DNA of 64,000 nt from JAUVXJ01 sp034411995 (lineage in GTDB: Bacteria; Chloroflexota; Anaerolineae; UBA7937; B3-Chlor): positions 992,001-1,056,000 of the forward strand of contig DAOUME010000026.1 in NCBI GenBank assembly GCA_034411995.1, written 5' to 3'. The position numbers and the translations under genes are program-made. Shown here piece after piece: positions 7,094 to 15,726 of this stretch. The notes under the pieces are model-generated. The model did not search any database and had not been told where the DNA came from. It was given only the letters and a program-made list of their open reading frames with translations. Position 1 is the stretch's first letter. Every line of letters begins with the position of its first letter.

Positions 7094-9351
7094 GGGCTCA
7101 CCACCTCTACCTGACCCAGGAGGATCCTGTTGTTGGGGGAGGCCGCCTCAGGGGTCAAGATGGTCAGGTTGCGCACCGTCTCCCACTCGTACATGCCGGT
7201 GAACAGCTTGTAGGTGCCCGGCGGTGCGTCGGGCGGGACCTGGAGGGTGTGATGGTCGACCACCACCTCACCCCTTTGCCAGCGCGTGGTGGGCGTGAAA
7301 CCCTCCACCGGATCGCCGTCGTCCTGGGCCCACATGGTGGTCGAGCCCTCGTCCGTGAAGTGCACGAAGACCTTGTAGTTCTGGCTCATCTCCTGCAAGC
7401 CCAGCCAGTATAGCGTGAGCTGTATCGTCTGGCCAGGGCGGTAGGTCTCCTGGTCCGTACCATACCCCAGCAGCTTGACCTGGTCCTCCAGGTTCACCTC
7501 CAACGGCTGTGGCTGCCAACTGAAGCGGAAGGGGCGCACGTGCCACCCCACCAGGCCCACCAAGAGGACCACCGACACGATCACGGTGGCCGCAGCCTTC
7601 CACCGCCACCTGAACAGCGCAAAAGCGGTCAGCCCCAGCAGCGTCAGCAGCGAAACCACGTTGCCCATCAGACGCGGGGTCGTGTCCTGGAAAGACACCA
7701 GCACCTGGTGCTCGCCCGCAGGGACGTCCGCGGAGAGCAGGGCCAGGTCTCCCGAGGGATAGACCGGCACCTTCTGGCCATCCACGTACGCCGTCCACCC
7801 CGGGAAGTAGAAAGTGTGGAAACGGAGGGTGAAGGGCTGGGCCGACGTCACCTTCATCTGTGAGGACAGCAAACCCTGCCTCCCCAAGACCACCCGAGGT
7901 ATCTCCTCCGGGGAAAGGTCCCTAGCTTCGAAGGGCGCCAGGTCTGGCGGCGGCAACCCCACCACCGAGCGGTCGGCCTTCACCCAGATGGGCACGTACT
8001 CCGCCGTCCAAGTGGCCCCGATCTGTCGCGCGGCGAAATCCTCCTCCCACATCCTCTTCACGGTGACCTGCTCGTCCTCCAGAGGCAATCTCTGCCAGGG
8101 CAGGTCGGCCAGGCCGTAGGCCATGACTCCGACCAGCACCCCAACCCCCAGCGCGCACAGCACCCATCGCCGCCCCTGGGCAGTGTGCTCCTTATCTCCC
8201 AGCGTGAACAGCGTCCCGGTGACCACGGCTATGCCCAGCGAAACCACGGCCATGAACCTCCAGGGGTACTGGAGCGAGGCCAGCAGGCGTTGGGCCAGCC
8301 TCCACAGCGGCAGGGAGTAGACCAGCATCATGAACACGGCTCCCAACGTCACCAGGAGGAAGAAGAGCAGGTGCAACCGTCCGTGGGGCGGCTGACGCCT
8401 CTCCGCTGGCCTCAACACCTGCCAAACGAGTACCGCCACTCCCGCCAGAATCAGCAGCGCGTAGATCAACCCCAGGGGGTAGAAGGGGTCGTCCAGGCCT
8501 CCTCCCAGGTCAGGGAGGTACCGGAACGCCGGCGAGATGGAGATGAAGTCCAGCAGAGAGGCCAGATGTCTCTCATATCCCGGTGACCCGATATTGGCGG
8601 CCAACCCCACGTAGCGCGTCTCCAGAAGCACGGGAAGCCAGTAGAAGATGTCCAGCAGCACGCCCACGGCCAGCGAGAGGAGGGTGAGCAGCGCCTGCCG
8701 CGTCCCCCGGGTGAGCGACCACAAGAGGGCCACGTACCCCAGGAGGACCGGGGTCAACATGAGGGCGGTCAGGTTGTGGGTCACCACCAGCCCGGCGAAG
8801 CTCAGGCTCAGCAGGAGGAGGTACCGTGTCCTGCCCCGGGTCATCAGCATGTGCGTGGCCCACAGGCAGAGGGGCAGAAAGACGAAGGCGAAGGCCTCGG
8901 CCAGGGCCCCCCGGAGGTAGGTATCGGCCAGATGGTAGGGGAAGTAGGTGTAGACCCCTGCTGCCACGAGGGCCGGTAACCGCCCCAGAATCTCCCTGGC
9001 GTAGAGGTACATCAATACCGCGCTGAGGATGAACCCCAGGGCCAAGGTGAGCTTGATGGAGAGGATGTACCCTGCCCCCAGCATGTGGAAGAACTGGGCC
9101 ACGTAGTAGGTGAGAGGGCTGTAGTAGTTCAGCACGGCGTGGCCGTAGCCAAAGGCGAACTCCCCAAACAGGCGAGCGTAGAAGACCCCGGCCCGGAAGG
9201 CTTCGTCCAGCGCCGCCAGCCGGTAGAGGTGGAACAGCCCATCGTGGGAGTCCAGATACCCGCGCTGAAAGAGGGGTCCCACGGCGGGCAGGGTCAGCAC
9301 GAGTACCCACAGGTAGTTGATGTCAACTCTCCAGCGCCCTCTGAAACTCAT
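7090..9351 (-). CDS. large polytopic membrane protein, PTPS-related/GT-C-like
   Basis: A 753-residue membrane protein. After one N-terminal membrane segment comes a loop with YLDSHDGLFHLYRLAAL and a later YGHAVLNYYSPLTYYVAQFF, then ten or more further membrane segments. This layout matches the '6-pyruvoyl-tetrahydropterin synthase-related' membrane family (a misnomer), which looks like GT-C glycosyltransferases. Residues about 470-590 form a periplasmic insert with a YfhO-like ending (PFTLRFHTFYFPGW). A C-terminal domain at about 620-745 contains QTIQLTLYWLGL and TRWQRGEVV. It overlaps the downstream gene by 4 bases. Confidence 0.65.
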   Translation of the reverse strand: MSFRGRWRVDINYLWVLVLTLPAVGPLFQRGYLDSHDGLFHLYRLAALDEAFRAGVFYARLFGEFAFGYGHAVLNYYSPLTYYVAQFFHMLGAGYILSIKLTLALGFILSAVLMYLYAREILGRLPALVAAGVYTYFPYHLADTYLRGALAEAFAFVFLPLCLWATHMLMTRGRTRYLLLLSLSFAGLVVTHNLTALMLTPVLLGYVALLWSLTRGTRQALLTLLSLAVGVLLDIFYWLPVLLETRYVGLAANIGSPGYERHLASLLDFISISPAFRYLPDLGGGLDDPFYPLGLIYALLILAGVAVLVWQVLRPAERRQPPHGRLHLLFFLLVTLGAVFMMLVYSLPLWRLAQRLLASLQYPWRFMAVVSLGIAVVTGTLFTLGDKEHTAQGRRWVLCALGVGVLVGVMAYGLADLPWQRLPLEDEQVTVKRMWEEDFAARQIGATWTAEYVPIWVKADRSVVGLPPPDLAPFEARDLSPEEIPRVVLGRQGLLSSQMKVTSAQPFTLRFHTFYFPGWTAYVDGQKVPVYPSGDLALLSADVPAGEHQVLVSFQDTTPRLMGNVVSLLTLLGLTAFALFRWRWKAAATVIVSVVLLVGLVGWHVRPFRFSWQPQPLEVNLEDQVKLLGYGTDQETYRPGQTIQLTLYWLGLQEMSQNYKVFVHFTDEGSTTMWAQDDGDPVEGFTPTTRWQRGEVVVDHHTLQVPPDAPPGTYKLFTGMYEWETVRNLTILTPEAASPNNRILLGQVEVVSP

Positions 9352-9497
9352 GGCAAGTCTGTACTCACTCCTCGGCCGTCGTCCGACGACGCTTCGACAC
9401 GCTGCCTCGCTCCGCTGCGCACCTCTCGCCGCTATCCTGAGGTGCCTAACCCCCCATGACGCGCCAAGCCCCCTGCCATCCTAAGGCGGGCACCTAC

Positions 9498-9603
9498 CTG
9501 TCATTCTGAGCGTAGCGAAGAATCTGCGCCGCGAAGAATCTGTGGAGATTCTTCCCTTCGGCTTCGCTCAGGGCAGGCTCTGCTTCGCGCCTCAGAATGA
9601 CAG
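9498..9603. repeat. dispersed inverted repeat element, copy 1
   Basis: Bounded by perfect 13-base inverted arms (CTGTCATTCTGAG at 9498-9510 and its complement at 9591-9603), with inner GAAGAATCT/AGATTCTTC pairs. A shorter relative lies at 18758-18823. It fills the gap between the membrane-protein genes at 9351 and 9692; the rest of 9352-9691 shows no gene. Confidence 0.7.
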
Positions 9604-9691
9604 ACAAGGAGCAAACCGGCGCTGCTTCCGAGGTAAACCCATTATTCTCCCCACCCCCTCCTCCATCCTCCCCCATCCAGGAGGAGGAAGC

Positions 9692-11554
9692 TCAGTCCGG
9701 CTCCGGGCCAGAGGACTCAAACGTCAAGGCCACCGTCCCCAGGTCCTCGAAACCATCCCCCATTACCCGGTAAACGACCACCAGGGCTCCATCGTACTGA
9801 AGCTCCGAGGGCACCGCCACCAGATAGTCATCTCGCACGACCTCACCCCGGGCCCAGCGCGACGTGGGATAGAACCCCCACACCGGATGGGCATGGTCTT
9901 CCTGCACCAATTGCCCTTCATGCAAGAGTTGCTCGCCTCCCATCGTGGGGCGCACCGACACCGCGTAATCCGAGGCCGTTACCTCCTCCGCGAGCCAGTA
10001 GAGGACCAGATGCAAGCCGCCCGAAGTCGGCAAACGGTCGTACGCCAGCAGGGCCAACCCGTCCCCCACCCTGGCCTCTACCCTCTGTGCCATGGGGGGC
10101 ACCTCTGTGCCTGGCTCGTGTCGGACCGCGATCAACCTCAGCCCCGCCGAAGACGGAAAGCACCTCTCCCCCAGTTGCGGCAACACGAACTCCGCTGAGT
10201 CCCGGGTCAAGAACAGGTTCTCCTCACCCGCCTGCCACATTTCCAGGAAATCATCGGTGATCACCACCCTCAGATCCTGACGCTCGCCCCACACCCTGGT
10301 CAGGTAATCCAGAGACAGATTTTCCTCGTAGCTGCCGCTGATCGCAGCTCCCTTCGGGGGCCCATCGGCCAGGATCGCCCTCCCCGGCTCCAGGGCGGTG
10401 TCCCCCGGGTTGTCCCTCTGGTCGATCGCGGGGAAGTTGACCCACACACGGTCGACGGTCAAGACCACCAGGCCCAGGATCACCAGCGCGCGAGGCCAAC
10501 TGGGGAACCTGCGCCAGGCCCGGTAGGCCAGCACGCCAATGCCCACCGCCCCGATGAAATAGAGCGGCATCACCGCCTGGTACCAGTTGCCGAAGCGATC
10601 GAGGTAGATGAAGGGCACATACCCCAGGATGATGCCGTACAGCAAACCACCCCGCCGCCAGCCCAGGAAGGCGATGCCCAGCAGCCCGGCCACCAGGCCC
10701 ACCAGGGTCAACTCCGCCCAGACGTGGCTCAGCGGCTCCGGGCCCCAGCCTCCCAGGGAAAGGGACAGCTCGCCTCGCCCCTGCCGGATGGTCATGAAGT
10801 CCACGAACCACGCCCACGTGGAGTTCCAGTGGCCTTCTCCCCACCACTCCGGATGCTGAGCCCCTCGGACGTACACATAGCCATAACTCAGCAGGGGAAG
10901 CAGGGCCAGCACCGTGCCCTTGACCAGCAGGCGCCCGCGCCGCACGATGCCTGGCTCCGCCCTGACCACGAAGTAGACCAGGGCCGGCAAGGCCAGGAGC
11001 ACAGTGATCAGGTTGGCCAGGGCCAGTCCCACCATCAGGGCCAGCCAGAGGAGGTACCTGTCTTTCCTCGTCCTCTCCCAGCGAAAGGCTAAGAGGACGA
11101 TCAAGCCGGTCTGGAGCACCGCCGCCGTATACTCCTCGGAGGCGATGCTGTAATACCAGAAGAAGAACGTGGTGCCGTAGAGAAGAGTGGTCAGGCCAGC
11201 TATAGCCCAGTGGTCATCGGTGATCTCCAGCAACAGGACGTAGAGCACGGCCAGGGTGCTCAAGCCCCAGATGGTGGAGTAGAGCGATAGGATCTCCGTA
11301 GGATTGAACAGGAACCAGAGGAGGGCCTTGCCCAGTTGGAACCAGAGCCAGCCCAGGACAGTGTACAGAGGGTATCCCGGCGCGTTAGCGAACCGCAGTT
11401 GGGCCTGGGCGTACTGATGGGTGATCAGGTCCCCACCGCCCAACTGCCAGGGCTCCAATCCGTTGTCGAGGGTGAGCAGATAGAGGGCCAGCGAGGTGAG
11501 CAAGACGGCCGCACCCGTCCATACAGCCGGCCCCTTCTTCCAGAGAGCTGCCAT
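9692..11554 (-). CDS. DUF2723 (TMEM260-like) membrane glycosyltransferase-type protein
   Basis: About 620 residues with ten or so membrane segments. The first loop carries GGGDLITHQYAQAQLRFANA directly followed by PGYPLYTVLG. This is the DUF2723 signature (GD-S/L-x, then PPGYPLYT), a family related to protein O-mannosyltransferases. A C-terminal soluble domain at about 500-615 resembles the end domains of the two neighbouring proteins. The start at 11554 (MAALWKK, then a membrane segment) is preferred; a TTG at 11632 would extend it and overlap the upstream gene by 44 bases, but it lacks a ribosome site. A role in envelope glycosylation is likely, substrate unknown. Confidence 0.72.
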   Translation of the reverse strand: MAALWKKGPAVWTGAAVLLTSLALYLLTLDNGLEPWQLGGGDLITHQYAQAQLRFANAPGYPLYTVLGWLWFQLGKALLWFLFNPTEILSLYSTIWGLSTLAVLYVLLLEITDDHWAIAGLTTLLYGTTFFFWYYSIASEEYTAAVLQTGLIVLLAFRWERTRKDRYLLWLALMVGLALANLITVLLALPALVYFVVRAEPGIVRRGRLLVKGTVLALLPLLSYGYVYVRGAQHPEWWGEGHWNSTWAWFVDFMTIRQGRGELSLSLGGWGPEPLSHVWAELTLVGLVAGLLGIAFLGWRRGGLLYGIILGYVPFIYLDRFGNWYQAVMPLYFIGAVGIGVLAYRAWRRFPSWPRALVILGLVVLTVDRVWVNFPAIDQRDNPGDTALEPGRAILADGPPKGAAISGSYEENLSLDYLTRVWGERQDLRVVITDDFLEMWQAGEENLFLTRDSAEFVLPQLGERCFPSSAGLRLIAVRHEPGTEVPPMAQRVEARVGDGLALLAYDRLPTSGGLHLVLYWLAEEVTASDYAVSVRPTMGGEQLLHEGQLVQEDHAHPVWGFYPTSRWARGEVVRDDYLVAVPSELQYDGALVVVYRVMGDGFEDLGTVALTFESSGPEPD

Positions 11555-11588
11555 GCGGCGCGAGATAGCGAACCTCCATCCCGCCTGG

Positions 11589-13481
11589 TCAGGTGAGGTA
11601 GAACTCGACGACGGCGAAACCTCCCTCGTCAACGGTCACGGTCACACTCACCCCCAGGCCCTGGGGCGTGACCACGTACGTTCCTGGCGCCAGCCCTCCG
11701 AACTCCAGACAGTAGCCCCCGCAGGCCGGCTTGGTGCCGGTCAGTTCCGTCGCGCTCCAGCCACCCGCCGCGATCTCCACGGGCAGCCACTTCTTGCCCT
11801 GGACCACGACCTGAATGGCGGAGAAGTAGCCCCGCTTGCCACCCCCGGCCACGTTCTCCTTCACCCGACCGGCCCAGATCTCAGGACCTGCCTGTGCAGG
11901 CCTCTGGTAGAACTCCACCACGGCGAAACCCTCGCCGTCCACCTCCACCACGTGCTCGATGCCCAGCCCCTGCGGGATGAGGGTGTACTTGCTCCCAGAC
12001 AAGCCGCCAAACTCCAGGCAGAACTCGCCACAACTAGGCTTGGTACCCGTGAGCATCGAGGCGCTCCATCCTCCAGACTTGATCTGCACCGGCAACCCTT
12101 TCAGGCCCTGCACGGACACCTGGATGGCGGAGAAGAACGCCCCCGTAGGAGCCGCGCCGCTGGTGTTCCACAACGTCCGTGCAGCCCAGACCATTTGGGG
12201 CACGGCCGTCGCCGTCGGGGAAGCGACGGTCGTGGGTGAGGCGATGACCTGAGTAGGCGAAGAGACAGTCCCTGCCCCGCTCGGAGTGGGAGTCGCCGCT
12301 GGCGCGGGCGGCATGACCACCCGCGAGGTGAACTTCACCAGGGCCAGCCCACCTCCCTCCACAACCACTTCAGAGCTGGCCCCCAGGCCTTGAGGGATGA
12401 TCGTGTACAGACTCGGCGCCAGGCCTCCGAACTCCAGACAGAAGTCACCGCACTCGGGCTTCGTCCCGGTGAGCGCGGTGGCCATCCACCCGCCGGCCTT
12501 CACGTCCACGGGTAGCCCTTTCATACCCTCCACCACGACCTGAATCGTGGACAGGTAGCCCGCGTACCCTTGCGAACTGGTGTTACTCACCACCTCGCCG
12601 GTCCACACGGTGACCGGCGTAGGCGCGGGTGATGGAGCAGCCGAGGGAGTGCCGGTGGCCACCGGAACCGTTGCGCTCACTGTCGCCGCGGCCGCTGCCG
12701 GTGCGGTCGTCGGGGTGGGAGTTGGCGTCTGCTCAGACGCCTCACGGCGGCGGAATTCCACGAAGACGTAGCTCTTTCCACTCAGCCACAGCCAGAATTC
12801 CGTGTCCACCCCCTGCGGCCTGATCACGTAGTTGCCCGGCTGCAAGGCAGCGAACTCCGCCACGTAGTCCCCGTACTCAGGCTTGGTCCCCGTGTAGCCG
12901 ATGGTGTTCCAGTTTCCCTCAGAGGCCACCTCCACCGGCAGCCCCACCTCTCCCACCACCGAGACCCTCAAGACGGATCCTCCCAGGTCCCTGTTCACCG
13001 TCTCGGCCAGGATCTTCGCCGTCCACTTGGGAGGTTGGACTGGCGTCGGTGTGGGTCCCACCTGCTTAGAGACCTGCACGAACTCCACCACGATGATGTC
13101 GGTGCCGTCAGCCTCCACGGTCAGCGTCGCGCCCAGGCCCTGCGGCGTGATGATGTACCGTCCCGCGGAAAGGCCGGCGAACTCAGCGGCATAAGGCCCC
13201 AGCTCGCTCTTCGAGCCGCTGAGGAGCGTGGTGCTCCACCCGCCGTGGGCGGAGCTGACTTCGATGGGCAGGTCGACGCGGCCCTCCACCGAAACGCGGA
13301 TGATAGTGCCGCCCACGTTGAGCCCGCTGATGTCGCTGATCAGCCTGCCCTCCCACACCAGGGTGGTGGTACCCTGGGCGCCCACCGGGAAAACAGATAT
13401 CTGCGACACAGTCAGCACGGTCAGGACGGCGACCAAGAGGTGAACAAACGGTTTCGTCTTGCGGCGGCTGATCTGTCTCAT
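11589..13481 (-). CDS. secreted protein with five tandem beta-type modules
   Basis: A 630-residue exported protein with a basic n-region and hydrophobic signal segment ending near VGAQG. It contains five modules of about 95-100 residues (roughly 38-135, 150-245, 290-392, 430-527, 532-630). Each has the pattern W-x-G/A-R, V-x-G-x-x-x-L-P-V, GGWS/MAT, LTGTKP, EFGGL, PQGLG and a closing VVEF. Linkers are Thr/Pro/Ala/Ser-rich, like glycosylated linkers. GGAGGAGG precedes the start at 13481. I do not recognise a named family. It lies next to three glycosyltransferase-like genes and could be their substrate (inference). Confidence 0.7.
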   Translation of the reverse strand: MRQISRRKTKPFVHLLVAVLTVLTVSQISVFPVGAQGTTTLVWEGRLISDISGLNVGGTIIRVSVEGRVDLPIEVSSAHGGWSTTLLSGSKSELGPYAAEFAGLSAGRYIITPQGLGATLTVEADGTDIIVVEFVQVSKQVGPTPTPVQPPKWTAKILAETVNRDLGGSVLRVSVVGEVGLPVEVASEGNWNTIGYTGTKPEYGDYVAEFAALQPGNYVIRPQGVDTEFWLWLSGKSYVFVEFRRREASEQTPTPTPTTAPAAAAATVSATVPVATGTPSAAPSPAPTPVTVWTGEVVSNTSSQGYAGYLSTIQVVVEGMKGLPVDVKAGGWMATALTGTKPECGDFCLEFGGLAPSLYTIIPQGLGASSEVVVEGGGLALVKFTSRVVMPPAPAATPTPSGAGTVSSPTQVIASPTTVASPTATAVPQMVWAARTLWNTSGAAPTGAFFSAIQVSVQGLKGLPVQIKSGGWSASMLTGTKPSCGEFCLEFGGLSGSKYTLIPQGLGIEHVVEVDGEGFAVVEFYQRPAQAGPEIWAGRVKENVAGGGKRGYFSAIQVVVQGKKWLPVEIAAGGWSATELTGTKPACGGYCLEFGGLAPGTYVVTPQGLGVSVTVTVDEGGFAVVEFYLT

Positions 13482-13494
13482 GGGTGGCCTCCTC

Positions 13495-14922
13495 CTACTG
13501 AGTCCTGATGCGCATGAACTGTAACAGTGCGCCAAACCACTCCCTGAGAGTCCTCTTCACCGGATAGATGCGCCTGCTGATCGCGTACCCCTTCCAAGCT
13601 TTGTATACCAGCCAGAACAGGCCATTGCGCGGCAGCTTGATCAGTTGCAGCACCAGAGGCTTGAGAAAGGGAAACTCCGCCGTCACGCTGAGCAGCTTCT
13701 GGAGGTTCTCTATCTCTCGCCCCTCCTTCTCGCTGCCGAACTTGATCACCGTGTCCTGCGTCACGGAGCCGCTCAGATCGTCGAAAGTGCCGGTCATCAG
13801 CCCTTCCCGCAGGGCCATCTCCCCCAGCTTCGTCTTGGGATAAGGTTGGTAGAGGAACACGTTGACGTAGTCGGCGCGGCACTCGATGTTGAGGTCCAGC
13901 GTCTCCACGTCGGTCTTCAACCCGCCGGTCGGCAGTCCCAGCATGTTATTCGTAGAGTACCTGATCCCATACTCGCGCAGGATGCGGCAAGCCCTCAGGA
14001 TCTGCTCTCTCGTCACGTGGCGGTTGAGCACTTCGTAACGAAGCTCGTCGTTGGCCGTTTCCAGCCCGAAGCTCACGCTCACACAGCCCATGTCCTTGAA
14101 CAGGGCCACCTTCTCCCCAGTGACCAGGTTGGGTCGCACCTGGCACCAGAAGGGCAAGCCAATCTCCTCTCTGTACCGCTGGGCCAGCTCCTCCAGCCAC
14201 TTCCTGTTGATGATGAAGGTGTCATCCAGGAACATCACGAAGTCGAGAGGATGGTCTCTCTTGACCAACTTGATCTCCTGAATGACGTTCTCCACGCTTC
14301 GTCGCCGGGTCCGGCGGCCCTTGCCCCTGTACAGCTCGGAGTAGGCCTCGTTGAAGCAGAAGGAGCAGTTGTAGGGGCAGCCTCGCCCGGTGATGAAAGG
14401 CTTCAGCTTCCTCTCGCGACTCAGGGGATGGGCCCGGTAGAGCAGCTCCCTGTCCGCAAGAGGCAATACATCCAGATCATCGACCAGGGGCCTCAAGGGG
14501 TTGCGGTGGATCTGCCCGTTGGACTTGATCCACCAGTTGGGGATCTCCTCGATGGCCTCCCCCTTCTCCAGCGCGTTCATCAGATCCACCGTGGCGTACT
14601 CACCCTCACCGACGCAGATCGCGTCCACCCCTTCCTCCTCGATGATCTCCGGGAAGAAGGTGGGGTGAGGCCCACCCATGATGGAAACGACGTCCAGTCG
14701 CTCCCGTATGCGCCGGTTGACCTCCAGGTAGTAGCGCTGAGTTCCCGTGTACACGCTGTAGGCCAGCACGTCGGGCTTCAGTCTCAGAGCCGCCTCGAAC
14801 GGGTCCTCTTCGGTAGCCACCACCATCTCTGTCTGGTGACCGGCCTCTTTGAGAGCGGCCGAGACGCGCAGGATGCCATGAGGCTCGTTGTCTATCTCTT
14901 TGATGATGAACAGAACGTGCAC
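13495..14922 (-). CDS. B12-binding radical SAM protein
   Basis: A 475-residue enzyme with an N-terminal cobalamin-binding Rossmann-like domain (about 1-140; SIMGGPHPTFFPEI, ICVGEGE). A radical SAM core follows with the cluster motif CPYNCSFC at about residues 183-190, then FLDDTFIINRKWLEEL and SVSFGLETANDELR. Such enzymes use a 4Fe-4S cluster and S-adenosylmethionine, often for methylation or ring chemistry on lipids, cofactors or natural products. It is 13 bases upstream of the five-module protein and so may be in the same operon. The reaction cannot be assigned. Confidence 0.85.
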   Translation of the reverse strand: MHVLFIIKEIDNEPHGILRVSAALKEAGHQTEMVVATEEDPFEAALRLKPDVLAYSVYTGTQRYYLEVNRRIRERLDVVSIMGGPHPTFFPEIIEEEGVDAICVGEGEYATVDLMNALEKGEAIEEIPNWWIKSNGQIHRNPLRPLVDDLDVLPLADRELLYRAHPLSRERKLKPFITGRGCPYNCSFCFNEAYSELYRGKGRRTRRRSVENVIQEIKLVKRDHPLDFVMFLDDTFIINRKWLEELAQRYREEIGLPFWCQVRPNLVTGEKVALFKDMGCVSVSFGLETANDELRYEVLNRHVTREQILRACRILREYGIRYSTNNMLGLPTGGLKTDVETLDLNIECRADYVNVFLYQPYPKTKLGEMALREGLMTGTFDDLSGSVTQDTVIKFGSEKEGREIENLQKLLSVTAEFPFLKPLVLQLIKLPRNGLFWLVYKAWKGYAISRRIYPVKRTLREWFGALLQFMRIRTQ

Positions 14923-14946
14923 AGTCTACCCCCCAAGGTCAAGAGA

Positions 14947-14975
14947 AGTCTATCACAGCTCTCGTGCTCCGGCAA
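14947..14975 (-). promoter_or_regulatory. promoter for the radical SAM gene
   Basis: On the minus strand TTGCCG (14975-14970) and TAGACT (14952-14947) are separated by 17 bases, about 30 bases before the ATG at 14922. Both boxes are partial matches. Confidence 0.45.
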
Positions 14976-15055
14976 GCTTTCGCCGCTTCGGTACCACAGG
15001 CCACGCCAGGCGGTCAACCGAACCTTAAATCCGTGGCCGAGGACTGTGCCAGGGG

Positions 15056-15086
15056 TTGACTCTCCAGCCGCTGGAGGGTGTATAAT
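15056..15086 (+). promoter_or_regulatory. promoter for GyrI-like/MerR pair
   Basis: TTGACT at 15056-15061 and a perfect TATAAT at 15081-15086 with a 19-base spacer, the longer spacing typical of MerR-controlled promoters. It lies 77 bases before the first gene of a pair that includes a MerR regulator, so autoregulation is plausible. Confidence 0.6.
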
Positions 15087-15162
15087 GGCCGGTGAAGGCC
15101 CTCCATCCGGCCGTCGCCCACAGTCCGTCGACTGTGGTCAGCATCAGAAACAGGAGGAAACA

Positions 15163-15633
15163 GTGTCCATCTCAGAAGTCGCTCTCAAGAAGGTGGAGCC
15201 GATGACCATCGCCTCCATCCGGGAAGTAATCCCCGGCTACCAGGACATGGGCGCCCATTTCGGGGAGATCTTCGCCCATCTGGGAAAGAACAGGATCGCC
15301 CCCACTGGACCGGCGTTCGCCATCTACTATGACGAGGGGTACAAGGACAAGGACATCCACGTCGAGTCCGCCGTGCCCATCGCCGGTTCCGCCCCCTCAG
15401 GTGATCGGGTGAAGGTCCGTGAGCTCCCTGGTCTGGAGCAGGTGGCCAGCCTGACCCTTCAGGGCAGCTACGAGGGGCTCAGTGACGCCTACGGCCGCCT
15501 CCTGGGCTGGATCCAGGCCCAGGGCTATCGGATCGTTGGTCCCAACCGGGAGATCTACCTCCAGGGACCCGGCCCCGATTACGAGCCCCCGGAGTATCTC
15601 ACGGAGCTCCAGTTTCCGGTTCAGAAGGCGTAG
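15163..15633 (+). CDS. GyrI-like effector-binding domain protein
   Basis: A 156-residue stand-alone GyrI-like (AraC/BmrR effector-binding) domain. Motifs include MTIASIREVIPGYQDMG, FAIYYDEGY, ESAVPIAG, GDRVKVRELPG and GYRIVGPNREIYLQGP. The GTG start at 15163 has AGGAGG 5 bases upstream. These small domains bind hydrophobic cationic ligands, and some hydrolyse cyclopropanoids. It closely resembles the C-terminal half of the MerR regulator that follows, so the two share a recent origin. A longer antisense reading through the radical SAM gene is not real. Confidence 0.8.
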   Translation: MSISEVALKKVEPMTIASIREVIPGYQDMGAHFGEIFAHLGKNRIAPTGPAFAIYYDEGYKDKDIHVESAVPIAGSAPSGDRVKVRELPGLEQVASLTLQGSYEGLSDAYGRLLGWIQAQGYRIVGPNREIYLQGPGPDYEPPEYLTELQFPVQKA

Positions 15634-15657
15634 CGGAACTCGCACCAACGAGGTCGT

Positions 15658-15685
15658 GTAGGGGCACGGCGTGCCGTGCCCCTAC
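15658..15685. repeat. perfect 13-base inverted repeat
   Basis: GTAGGGGCACGGC and its exact complement are separated by two bases. It lies between the GyrI-like and MerR genes. Similar palindromes are scattered in many bacterial genomes as REP-like elements; it may also act as an attenuator between the two genes. Confidence 0.7.
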
Positions 15686-15726
15686 CCTACCGGCAGGGCA
15701 CCACGGGTTCGAGGGACAAGGCTCAC

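Noticed and set aside
9494..9676. A 60-codon minus-strand frame
   Set aside because: It lies within the dispersed inverted repeat and has no ribosome site.
11555..11632. TTG-started N-terminal extension of the DUF2723 protein
   Set aside because: It would overlap the upstream gene by 44 bases and has no ribosome site; the ATG at 11554 gives a natural membrane-protein N-terminus.
13645..15633. A 662-codon plus-strand frame
   Set aside because: Its first 500 codons are antisense to the radical SAM gene and lack protein-like composition. Only the last 156 codons, from a GTG with AGGAGG at 15163, are a real gene.
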